Assembly (NCBI GenBank): GCA_002422985.1
Contig: DITZ01000009.1
Location: forward strand, 709-20,539
Direction of reading: 5' to 3'
Source of the DNA: Sphingomonadales bacterium UBA6171
GTDB lineage: Bacteria > Pseudomonadota > Alphaproteobacteria > Sphingomonadales > Sphingomonadaceae
DNA: 19,831 bases
The position numbers were made by a program, and so were the translations under genes. The notes beneath the pieces are model-generated. The model was given only the letters and a program-made list of their open reading frames with translations, searched no databases and had not been told where the DNA came from. Shown here in pieces: positions 13,709 through 19,831 of the stretch; position 1 is the first letter of the stretch, and each line of letters opens with the position of its first letter.

Positions 13709-14536
13709 TCAACGCTTTGGTGCGCCACCCAGGAAGGGTCCGATGCGTTTCATGTAGGAAACCGGGAAAAGCCGCACCATCCAGTCGATGAATCGCGCGT
13801 CCGGCCCGATGAGAATCCGGTGCTGTCCGCGCTCCATGCCCCGGATAATCGTCTCGGCCGCCGCCGCCGCCGTGGTTCTGGCGACCTGTTCAAAGGCGTC
13901 ACCCTGAACGGCTTCCATAGCCGTTCCCGGCATGCCGGCAATCACCTTGGCATTGCGCGCCACATTGGTCTTGATGCCGCCCGGATGCACCCGCACCACG
14001 CTGATGCCCGGATCGGTTGCGCCCAGTTCCAGATATAATGCCTCTGAAAGCCCGCGCACCGCATATTTGGACGCATTATAGGCGCTTTGCGCGGGATAGC
14101 CCATCATCCCGAACACCGAGGATATGTTGACGATCCAGCCCGTGCCATGGGCGCGAAGATGGGGCAGCGCCAGCCGGCAACCCTCTGCCACCGCTTCGAA
14201 ATTAACCGCCATCACCCGGGCGAAATCCGCGCGCGGGCAATCGGCAAAAGGGGCGACGACCGTCAGGCCGGCATTGTTGATGATGCCGTCCAGCCGGCCA
14301 AATTGCGCGACCGCGCCATGCACGAAGGTGGCGAGCGCCGCATGGTCCGTCACATCGAACACGCTGCTGCTGTGCGGGTAATTGCCCAGCATGCGCGCCG
14401 TTTCAGCCAGGCCGGCGGCATCACGATCCGCCATGGCAATGGTGGCACCGCGCCGCGCCAATCCCAGCGCCAGTGCCCGCCCGATGCCGCTGCCCGCGCC
14501 CGTGAGTGCGATGATTTTTCCGTTCAGATGCTGCAT
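13709..14536 (-). CDS. Short-chain dehydrogenase/reductase
   Basis: This is a classical SDR oxidoreductase with a Rossmann fold. The 275-residue product shows the coenzyme motif TGAGSGIG (12-19), acidic Asp37 after the second strand (MADRD, favouring NAD or a mixed preference), NNAG (87-90), catalytic Ser140 and YxxxK (Tyr153, Lys157 in YNASK). The C-terminus has RLFPVSYMKRIGPFLG, resembling SDRs that act on hydrophobic substrates. The substrate is unknown. The ATG at 14536 has GGGGGAG upstream. It lies 31 bp before htpX on the same strand and may lead a three-gene unit SDR-htpX-rsmB. Confidence 0.92.
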   Translation of the reverse strand: MQHLNGKIIALTGAGSGIGRALALGLARRGATIAMADRDAAGLAETARMLGNYPHSSSVFDVTDHAALATFVHGAVAQFGRLDGIINNAGLTVVAPFADCPRADFARVMAVNFEAVAEGCRLALPHLRAHGTGWIVNISSVFGMMGYPAQSAYNASKYAVRGLSEALYLELGATDPGISVVRVHPGGIKTNVARNAKVIAGMPGTAMEAVQGDAFEQVARTTAAAAAETIIRGMERGQHRILIGPDARFIDWMVRLFPVSYMKRIGPFLGGAPKR

Positions 14537-14586
14537 GGCTTCGGCTCCCCCGGCGCACCCCCTCGCACGGGGGCATTTTCGCCGCT

Positions 14587-14772
14587 ATGGAACAGAGGAT
14601 GAGCGAGAAAAGCACCCCTGAAAAGGAGAGGGCCGCCGACAAGGCCGCGCCGCACCCTGCCGCCACACTGCCGGAGGAGGCTGGTGTGCCGGAGGAGGTT
14701 GGTGGCCGCAAGGGACCGGAACCCACCCGCTATGGCGATTGGGAAGTCGGGGGGATTTGTTCGGATTTCTGA
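14587..14772 (+). CDS. SdhAF4-like succinate dehydrogenase assembly factor (DUF1674)
   Basis: The 61-residue product ends with RKGPEPTRYGDWEVGGICSD followed by F, the invariant C-terminal signature of the DUF1674/SdhAF4 family. In mitochondria this factor binds flavinylated SdhA and helps assemble complex II; the bacterial role is inferred. The N-terminal half is charged, low-complexity and poorly conserved, with a small repeat (PEEAGVPEEVGG). Two starts are possible: ATG 14587, or ATG 14599 four codons later. Neither has an ideally placed ribosome-binding site. No sdh genes are in the window. It converges with the aminotransferase gene. Confidence 0.88.
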   Translation: MEQRMSEKSTPEKERAADKAAPHPAATLPEEAGVPEEVGGRKGPEPTRYGDWEVGGICSDF

Positions 14773-14816
14773 GTTTTGCGCCGGGCTGGTCGATTTCAGC
14801 CGCAAAGCGCCCCCCT

Positions 14817-15992
14817 CTACCGGCCTGTGGGTTCGTCCCCCCCGCCTGGTCGGGGAGAAAATTTTGCCGCCGCTATCCCCGGAATCGCCGCCCGAATCGT
14901 CGCGGCTGATTTCGCGTGACAGAAACGGACCACCGCATCCGGCGCATCCGGCCCTTCATGAAAGGCCGACACGGGAATCGCGGCCACGCCGTGCCGCGTT
15001 ACCAGATGCCGGCAAAAAGCCCGGTCGGTCATGGTGATCCCGGACGCCGCCAGATCAATGTTCAGGAACCAGGTCGCTTCGCCGGGCAGCACCACATAAT
15101 CAGCGGCGGCCAGCGCCTCGGCCAGCAAGGCGCGGCTCCGGGCCATCTCCACCCGCATCGCCTCCAGCCAGGCCCGTTCATGCTTCAGCCCATAGGCCGT
15201 GGCCAGTTGCAATGCCGGCGGCGTGGTGAAGGTGAGATATTGGTGCATCGCCGCCATCCGATCGGTCAGCGGCGCGGCGGCCAGTGCCCAGCCCACTTTC
15301 CAGCCGGTTGCCTGAAATATCTTCCCCGCTGAACCGATTTTCACCACCCGATCCGCCAGCAGCGGGTTTGCCGAGAGCGAGACATGCGCAACGCCCGGCG
15401 GCCGCACCTCCTCCCACACCTCATCCGCGATCACGAACAGATCATGCGCCAGCGCCAGACCGGCAATCGCGGCCCGGTCGCTTTCGCGCAGCATCCGCCC
15501 GGTGGGGTTGACCGGATCATTCACCAGAATCGCGCGCGTTTTCGCGCTCACCACCGCCGCCAGCGCTTCGGCGCTGACGGCGAAATCCGGCGGCACCAGC
15601 GTGACAAAGCGCGGCACAGCGCCCGCCCGCCGCACCAGCGGCGCATAGGCATCATAGGCGGGCGCCAGGATAATCACCTCGTCCCCCGGCGCCACCAGCG
15701 CAAAGATGGCCGACGCCAGCGCCTCGGTCGCGCCCGATGTGACCAATGTTCCGTGCTCGGCATCCACCGCAAGGCCCTGCGTTGCCCCATAAAAATCCGC
15801 GAGCGCCGTCCGCAGTTCCATCATGCCGCGCATCGGCGGATAATGGTGCGGGCCGTTCAGCACCGCGTCAGCCGCCGCGGCCCGCACCGATTGCGGCCCG
15901 GCGGCATCGGGGAAGCCCTGCCCCAGATTGATGGCCCCATGCGCGCGGGCCAGCGCCGACATTTCCTCGAATATGGTGGTGGCGGGCGGCAC
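14817..15992 (-). CDS. Class I/II PLP aminotransferase
   Basis: This is a fold-type I aminotransferase, closest in pattern to the kynurenine/methionine/aspartate aminotransferase group (FEEMSALARAHGAINLGQGFPD at the N-terminus). The 391-residue product shows TSGATEALASAI (85-96), NDPVNPTG (158-165), the PLP-phenol Asp190 in ADEVWEE, and Schiff-base Lys224 in IGSAGKIFQATGWKVGW. Substrate specificity cannot be read reliably. The start is a GTG at 15992, 9 bp after the yceD stop; the next ATG (codon 11) would remove conserved residues. The final residues KFSPRPGGGDEPTGR look like read-through into GC-rich repeat-like DNA. Confidence 0.92.
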   Translation of the reverse strand: MPPATTIFEEMSALARAHGAINLGQGFPDAAGPQSVRAAAADAVLNGPHHYPPMRGMMELRTALADFYGATQGLAVDAEHGTLVTSGATEALASAIFALVAPGDEVIILAPAYDAYAPLVRRAGAVPRFVTLVPPDFAVSAEALAAVVSAKTRAILVNDPVNPTGRMLRESDRAAIAGLALAHDLFVIADEVWEEVRPPGVAHVSLSANPLLADRVVKIGSAGKIFQATGWKVGWALAAAPLTDRMAAMHQYLTFTTPPALQLATAYGLKHERAWLEAMRVEMARSRALLAEALAAADYVVLPGEATWFLNIDLAASGITMTDRAFCRHLVTRHGVAAIPVSAFHEGPDAPDAVVRFCHAKSAATIRAAIPGIAAAKFSPRPGGGDEPTGR

Positions 15993-16001
15993 GCCGTCTG
16001 G

Positions 16002-16541
16002 TCAGTCGCGCTTCAGCACGGCGAACGGATTTTGCGCAGCCCTGGCCGCCACTGTGCGCGCGGCGGCTTCTTCCTCGCTCAGGATATGCCGGCGCGCGGC
16101 GGCAATCGCCGCGTCGCTCGCCCTGGGATAGGGGTCCAGCGCCAGCGCGAAGCATTGCGCCACCGCCTCCCCCAGATCGATGCTGTCGCCCTCGAACAGG
16201 ATGGCGTCGAGCGCATCCTCCTCCAGCTCAAGCTCATCGCTGTCAGGCAGCGTGCGCAGCGCCATGAAGTCCAGCACCACCGGCATATCAATCTGCGCCG
16301 GCACCGGCTCCTGGCTGATGACACAGCGCTGCGTCGCGCTGGCCAGCAGCCGGCCAACTGCCTGCGCGCCCTCCCCCTTTCGCGCCACGTCCAGCACCGC
16401 TTCCAGCCGATCCAGCGCGATCAGATCGAAGCGCAGCGCCAGCGCCGCCCGGGCGGCCGCATCGGCGGCCAGATTGAACGGCAGCGGGCGCGGGGAAAGC
16501 CGCTGCAACGCCACCACGACCGAATATTCATGGCCGATCAC
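16002..16541 (-). CDS. yceD: DUF177 / YceD-family protein
   Basis: The 179-residue product belongs to the YceD (DUF177) family, tied to 23S rRNA maturation and ribosome assembly in some bacteria and plants. Family features are the central SQEPVPAQIDMPVVLDF, the acidic ELELEEDALDAILFEGDSID, the conserved DLGEAVAQCFALALDPYPR, and the C-terminal NPFAVLKRD. The GTG start at 16541 overlaps the stop of the upstream chaperone gene by 4 nt (GTGA), which implies coupled translation. Longer in-frame versions would run through that gene in the wrong frame. Many proteobacteria have rpmF next, but here an aminotransferase follows. Confidence 0.9.
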   Translation of the reverse strand: MIGHEYSVVVALQRLSPRPLPFNLAADAAARAALALRFDLIALDRLEAVLDVARKGEGAQAVGRLLASATQRCVISQEPVPAQIDMPVVLDFMALRTLPDSDELELEEDALDAILFEGDSIDLGEAVAQCFALALDPYPRASDAAIAAARRHILSEEEAAARTVAARAAQNPFAVLKRD

Positions 16542-17065
16542 AGGCTTAGCCGGCCTTCCAGCAGCGACGGCGCCGGCAGTGCCGCAAGCCGCGCTGCCAG
16601 GGCGCGCACGTCTGTTGCCAGCCCGGCTGCCAGCCCGCCGGCATCTTCGCCGCGATATACATTGCGCGCCAGAACCGCGATCAGCGCGTCGCCCGGCGCA
16701 TCGGCTGCCAGCGCCGCGCGATAGGCGCCCAGTCGCCCGCCCAGCGCCCCGGTCATGCGGCCGACATGCTTGCCCACCACCATATCGCCAATCCCCAGCG
16801 CGCGCACGGAGCCATCCATATCCGCCACGAAACATTCGGTGAGCAGCGAGGATTCCGCCCGCATATCCAGCGCTTCAAGCCGCAGCATCACCAGCGAGCT
16901 GATCAGCGCCACCATATCGAAGCGGCCATCCACCGTGTCGGCCACGCCATGGCGCAGATACCAGTGCGGATCGCGCGCTTCGGCGACGATGGCCTGCCAC
17001 AGCGGCAGCATCGGCGGCGGCTTGGCCGTGGTGAGGCTGGAAAAGAGGCGTGATATAAGATTCAT
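16538..17065 (-). CDS. Ubiquinol-cytochrome c chaperone family protein (CBP3-like)
   Basis: The 175-residue product belongs to the CBP3/UQCC1 family, which in mitochondria helps cytochrome b synthesis and bc1 complex assembly. Its bacterial role is inferred from the family. Family traits seen are an N-terminal LWQAIVAEARDPHWYLRHGV, DTVDGRFDMVALISSLVMLR, the acidic-aromatic LTECFVADMDGSVRALGIGD and the basic VGKHVGRMTGALGGRLGAY. There is no signal peptide. The ATG at 17065 has only a weak ribosome-binding site. It leads a compact run with yceD and the aminotransferase, and is divergent from bamE, as often seen in sphingomonads. Confidence 0.92.
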   Translation of the reverse strand: MNLISRLFSSLTTAKPPPMLPLWQAIVAEARDPHWYLRHGVADTVDGRFDMVALISSLVMLRLEALDMRAESSLLTECFVADMDGSVRALGIGDMVVGKHVGRMTGALGGRLGAYRAALAADAPGDALIAVLARNVYRGEDAGGLAAGLATDVRALAARLAALPAPSLLEGRLSL

Positions 17066-17121
17066 TCAGATACCGCATGCGATGAACAGGCGGCCATCCC
17101 GCTTGCATGGGCGGCCTTCCC

Positions 17122-17135
17122 GCCGCATATGCGGC
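17122..17135. repeat. 14-bp palindrome between the chaperone gene and bamE
   Basis: GCCGCATATGCGGC is a perfect palindrome in the middle of the 153-bp divergent promoter region. It could be an operator or chance in GC-rich DNA. No clear pair of promoters was found around it. Confidence 0.5.
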
Positions 17136-17218
17136 CAGAGGGGGCGCGCTGCAAGACATGCGGCAAAGAAGCTACCCGTCGTTGCAGGCAATGCAGCGAC
17201 ATCTTGTCTGGAGTGAGC

Positions 17219-17698
17219 ATGACGAAGCCTTCCGCCCTGCCCCGCCTGCTTGCCGCCGCCGCGCTGGGTGCGGCGCTGCTGGCCACCGCCGGCTGCACCC
17301 GCATCCGCGACAATCAGGGCTATCTGGTGGACGAGGAACTGATCGCCAGCGTGCAGCCCGGCGTGGACAATAAGGACAGTGTTTCCCGCGCCCTTGGCCG
17401 CCCGACGCTGACCGGCCAGTGGGACGAGAATGTCTGGTACTATATTTCGCGCGGCACCAAACAATATGCCTTTCTGAAATCCAAACCGTCTGACCAGACG
17501 GTGCTGATGGTGCGCTTTGGCCCCGATGGCACGGTGACCAGCGCGGAAAAGCGCGGGCTGGAAAAGGTGGCGGACATCGTGCCGGACAGGAACAAGACCC
17601 CGACGCTGGGCCGCGAGACCGGGATTATCGAGGATCTGTTCGGGAATATCGGGCAGGTGGGCGCGATGGGCGGCGGCGGCGGCGGCCCGCCGCAATAG
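17219..17698 (+). CDS. bamE: Outer-membrane assembly lipoprotein BamE (SmpA/OmlA)
   Basis: This is a lipoprotein subunit of the BAM complex that inserts beta-barrel proteins into the outer membrane. The 159-residue product has a lipoprotein signal with lipobox ATAGC (lipidated Cys26). The SmpA/OmlA domain follows, with VQPGVDNKDSVSRALGRPTL (the GxxxxxVxxxLGxPT motif), NVWYYISRG and VRFGPDGTVTSAEK. The C-terminal tail is Gly-rich and disordered. Alphaproteobacterial members often have such an extended C-terminus. The ATG at 17219 is fixed by GGAG 5 nt upstream and by the signal peptide. It is divergent from the chaperone gene. Confidence 0.94.
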   Translation: MTKPSALPRLLAAAALGAALLATAGCTRIRDNQGYLVDEELIASVQPGVDNKDSVSRALGRPTLTGQWDENVWYYISRGTKQYAFLKSKPSDQTVLMVRFGPDGTVTSAEKRGLEKVADIVPDRNKTPTLGRETGIIEDLFGNIGQVGAMGGGGGGPPQ

Positions 17699-17718
17699 CG
17701 GCGCGAGGCGACCGCAGT

Positions 17719-17765
17719 CTGGAGGAGGATTGCGCAGCAATCGTCCGAAGACCTGCGGACTCGCC
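17719..17765 (+). repeat. Left arm of the 47-bp inverted repeat
   Basis: The arm starts CTGGAGGAGGATTGC, then has a 3-bp variable loop, then GCAATCGTCCGAAG, 7 variable bases and GACTCGCC. The first 15, middle 14 and last 8 bases are identical to the right arm at 18157-18111. Confidence 0.9.
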
Positions 17766-17780
17766 GTCCGCCCGGCCGGC

Positions 17781-17805
17781 GGCTTGCCGGAGCATCCGGC
17801 AAGCC
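17781..17805. repeat. Perfect 11-bp stem hairpin
   Basis: GGCTTGCCGGA (17781-17791) and TCCGGCAAGCC (17795-17805) pair fully around a GCA loop. No T-run follows. Confidence 0.85.
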
Positions 17806-17881
17806 CGTCCGACGACCCCTTCCGACGACAAGGGCTTTGCCCGCCCTGCTCTTTCTTTTCTTTGGCGGGACAGGCCGGACT

Positions 17882-17900
17882 CGCGCGGGTTTCCCGCGCG
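17882..17900. repeat. 8-bp stem hairpin
   Basis: CGCGCGGG (17882-17889) and CCCGCGCG (17893-17900) pair around a TTT loop within the repeat-rich gap. Confidence 0.8.
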
Positions 17901-18030
17901 GCCGGTGCGGATATGCGCGGCCGCCGGCCGTGCGGATGAACCGCGCGGGTCCGGCTGAGCAAGCGGGATTGTAAAAAAGTTGCGGGCAAGGCCACGGCAA
18001 TAGTGGTTGGCGTGGCTTTGCCACGGCAGT

Positions 18031-18066
18031 GGGACGTGCAAAAAAGGGGGACGTGCAAAAAAGGGG
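18031..18066. repeat. 17-bp-period direct repeat
   Basis: GGGACGTGCAAAAAAGGGG occurs at 18031-18049 and again at 18048-18066, overlapping by two bases. The second copy supplies the left half of the terminator stem. Confidence 0.85.
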
Positions 18067-18092
18067 CGGGGTTGAACCCCCGCCCCTTTTTT
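18057..18092. terminator. Bidirectional intrinsic terminator between bamE and hppA
   Basis: A run of six A (18057-18062), GGGGCGGGG (18063-18071), a 6-nt loop, CCCCGCCCC (18078-18086) and six T (18087-18092) form a symmetric terminator. It can act for both converging genes, though it is 359 bp from the bamE stop and 78 bp from the hppA stop. Confidence 0.85.
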
Positions 18093-18110
18093 CACGCCGG
18101 CCGAGCCTGC

Positions 18111-18157
18111 GGCGAGTCTGTGGACCTTCGGACGATTGCCATGCAATCCTCCTCCAG
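18111..18157 (-). repeat. Right arm of the 47-bp inverted repeat
   Basis: On the minus strand it reads CTGGAGGAGGATTGC, ATG, then GCAATCGTCCGAAG, 7 variable bases and GACTCGCC, matching the left arm at 39 of 47 positions. It ends 12 bp from the hppA stop codon. Confidence 0.9.
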
Positions 18158-18169
18158 GCCACAGCCGCC

Positions 18170-19831
18170 TCAGGCACCACCTGCGACGGCCGCCAGGAGC
18201 AAAAGCGCCACGATGTTCGTGATCTTGATCATCGGGTTAACCGCCGGACCGGCGGTATCCTTATAGGGATCCCCCACCGTGTCGCCGGTGACGGCTGCCT
18301 TATGGGCTTCCGATCCCTTGCCGCCATAATGGCCGTCCTCGATATATTTCTTGGCATTATCCCATGCCCCGCCGCCGCTCGTCATGGAGATGGCGATGAA
18401 GATGCCGCCGATGATCACACCCATCAGCAACGCCCCAAGGGCGGCGAAGGCGTTGGCCTGACCAGCGATGGGGAGGATGATGAAATAGAGCGCAATCGGC
18501 GCCAGCACCGGCAGCAGCGACGGGATGATCATTTCACGGATCGCCGCCTGGGTGACAAGGCCGACGGTGCGGGCATAGTCGGGCCGCGAGGTGCCCGCCA
18601 TGATGCCCGGATTGGTGCGGAACTGCTCGCGCACTTCCTCCACCACCGCCCCGGCTGCCCGGCCCACCGCCGTCATCGCCATGGAGCCAAAGATGTTGGG
18701 CAGCAATGCGCCCAGCAACAGCCCGACGACAACATAGGGGTTGGACAGGGTGAAATCGACCGCGAGATTGCCGAAATATTTCTCAAGGTCGGTCGTGTAG
18801 GCACCAAACAGCACCAGCGACGCGAGGCCCGCCGAGCCGATGGCATAGCCCTTGGTGACGGCTTTGGTGGTGTTGCCCACGGCGTCCAGCGCGTCCGTCC
18901 GTTCGCGCACTTCACCGTCCAGCCCCGCCATTTCGGCGATGCCGCCGGCATTGTCCGTGACCGGACCATAGGCATCGAGCGCGACGACCATGCCGGCCAG
19001 CGCCAGCATGGCGGTGGCGGCAAAGCCGATGCCGATGAGGCCGGCGAGGATATAGGAAGCGACGATGCCGACGCAGATCACGATCACCGGCAGCGCGGTG
19101 GATTCAAGGCCGACGGCCAGCCCCTGAATGATGTTGGTGCCATGGCCGGTTACGGAAGCCCTGGCGATGGATTGCACCGGGCGATAGCCGGTGCCGGTGT
19201 AATATTCGGTAATCCAGACGATGAGGCCGGTGACACCAAGGCCGATCAGCATGCACCAGAACAGGTCCATGGCGGAAAAGCCGCCCGCTTCGGTAACGGC
19301 GCGCACGACCGCGACGCCATCGGCACCGACGACCGCCGCGCCGCCCGGCGTGACGGTTTCAGCGCCGCCGATGATGGCGTTCATGTCCGGGAACAGCGCC
19401 TTGGTGGCGAGCCACAGCAGCGGCACCGACAGCAGCGCCGAGGTGATGAAGCCTTTGTAGAGCGCGCCCATGATGTTCTTGGACGAGCCGAGCTTCACAA
19501 AATAGGTGCCGATGATGGAGGCGATGATGCACACGCCGCCGGCCAGCAGCGGCAGCGTCATCAGGCCTTCGAGCGCATCGCCGCCGATCAGCAGCGCGGT
19601 GAGCACCATGGTGGCCCCCACGGTTACGACATAGGTTTCGAACAGATCGGCCGCCATGCCGGCGCAATCGCCGACATTGTCGCCCACATTGTCGGCGATG
19701 ACGGCCGGATTGCGGGGGTCATCCTCCGGGATGCCGGCTTCCACCTTGCCCACAAGGTCCGCACCGACGTCGGCGGCCTTGGTGAAGATGCCGCCGCCCA
19801 GACGCGCGAAGATGGAGATGAGGCTGGCGCC
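18170..19831 (-). CDS. hppA: K+-independent proton-pumping pyrophosphatase, C-terminal 553 residues (partial)
   Basis: This is a multi-span inner-membrane pump that couples hydrolysis of pyrophosphate to proton export. The window holds the C-terminal 553 of roughly 700 residues; the frame is open to the right edge. Signatures are GGGIFTKAADVGADLVGKVE, then EDDPRNPAVIADNVGDNVGD (substrate and Mg2+ binding), and near the C-terminus GGAWDNAKKYIEDG and GDTVGDPYKDTAGPAVNPM. In the segment GNTTKAVTKGYAIG, Lys (codon 18865-18863) and Thr (codon 18856-18854) occupy the positions that are Ala in K+-dependent enzymes. That marks the K+-independent type. It converges on bamE across a repeat-rich gap. 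An internal GTG at 19753 is not the start. Confidence 0.97.
   Translation of the reverse strand, partial: GASLISIFARLGGGIFTKAADVGADLVGKVEAGIPEDDPRNPAVIADNVGDNVGDCAGMAADLFETYVVTVGATMVLTALLIGGDALEGLMTLPLLAGGVCIIASIIGTYFVKLGSSKNIMGALYKGFITSALLSVPLLWLATKALFPDMNAIIGGAETVTPGGAAVVGADGVAVVRAVTEAGGFSAMDLFWCMLIGLGVTGLIVWITEYYTGTGYRPVQSIARASVTGHGTNIIQGLAVGLESTALPVIVICVGIVASYILAGLIGIGFAATAMLALAGMVVALDAYGPVTDNAGGIAEMAGLDGEVRERTDALDAVGNTTKAVTKGYAIGSAGLASLVLFGAYTTDLEKYFGNLAVDFTLSNPYVVVGLLLGALLPNIFGSMAMTAVGRAAGAVVEEVREQFRTNPGIMAGTSRPDYARTVGLVTQAAIREMIIPSLLPVLAPIALYFIILPIAGQANAFAALGALLMGVIIGGIFIAISMTSGGGAWDNAKKYIEDGHYGGKGSEAHKAAVTGDTVGDPYKDTAGPAVNPMIKITNIVALLLLAAVAGGA

Larger units (their letters stand above)
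17699..18169. repeat. Repeat-rich gene-free gap with imperfect 47-bp terminal inverted repeats
   Basis: No credible gene lies in this 471-bp convergent gap. It is bounded by inverted arms at 17719-17765 and 18111-18157, identical at 39 of 47 positions. Each arm has an internal GATTGC/GCAATC hairpin. Inside are perfect stems at 17781-17805 (11 bp), 17882-17900 (8 bp) and 18011-18025 (6 bp), a 17-bp-period direct repeat (18031-18066) and a bidirectional terminator (18057-18092). It could be a non-autonomous mobile element or a nested set of REP-like repeats. Confidence 0.75.

Noticed and set aside
11694..13791. Long plus-strand frames opposite rsmB and htpX
   Set aside because: Composition is Arg/Gly/His/Ala-rich with no motif; the minus strand encodes well-marked RsmB and HtpX.
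14773..14816. Terminator between the SdhAF4-like and aminotransferase genes
   Set aside because: The best pairing (TTTGCG/CGCAAA with GCTG/CAGC) has a 4-nt bulge and no T-run, which is too weak to annotate.
15384..16724. 446-codon plus-strand frame opposite the aminotransferase, yceD and chaperone genes
   Set aside because: It covers three recognised minus-strand genes and shows only low-complexity Arg/His sequence.
17129..17218. In-frame upstream extension of bamE with a CxxC...CxxC zinc-finger look (CKTCGKEATRRCRQC)
   Set aside because: It would bury the lipoprotein signal peptide; ATG 17219 has a good ribosome-binding site. The cysteines are probably chance, although a tiny separate peptide cannot be fully excluded.

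Overview
The window is about 20 kb of high-GC chromosome. It most likely comes from an alphaproteobacterium of the order Sphingomonadales. The evidence is the set of core genes: rpmJ followed by a HAD phosphatase, a DUF177/YceD protein next to a ubiquinol-cytochrome c chaperone, an SdhAF4-type factor, BamE, and a K+-independent HppA. Several in-frame short repeats also fit that group. No rRNA, tRNA, CRISPR array, integrase or transposase was found.

Layout. 1-142 is the 5' end of alaS (minus strand). 378-860 is a small heat-shock protein with a good intrinsic terminator. 1045-3494 is a compact type II restriction-modification operon of the PstI/BsuBI family (methyltransferase then endonuclease, ATGA overlap). 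It looks lower in GC than its surroundings and is probably acquired. 3495-3775 has no gene but carries a hairpin and a textbook parS-type palindrome. 3776-7795 (minus) is a probable five-gene operon: M14 carboxypeptidase, gpmA, purE, purK and a TPR protein.

7853-8789 (plus) is rpmJ plus a HAD hydrolase, and 8827-9120 (minus) is a YciI-like gene. 9212-9590 (plus) is rpmB. 9655-10695 (minus) is an exported phytase/esterase-like protein, and 10826-11419 (plus) is an exported glycine-zipper protein. 11439-14536 (minus) holds rsmB, htpX and an SDR gene. 14587-14772 (plus) is an SdhAF4-like factor. 14817-17065 (minus) holds an aminotransferase, yceD and a CBP3-type chaperone. 17219-17698 (plus) is bamE. 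17699-18169 is a repeat-rich gap, and hppA (minus) runs off the right end.

Themes. Most genes are housekeeping: purine synthesis, glycolysis, ribosome parts, rRNA methylation, membrane quality control, respiratory assembly and pyrophosphate-driven proton pumping. The accessory content is the restriction-modification cassette. The less ordinary content is the parS site beside it, a hairpin-dense gap bounded by an imperfect 47-bp inverted repeat, and two unrelated genes (HAD hydrolase, htpX) that each carry a tandem duplication with the same 27-bp period at a protein end.
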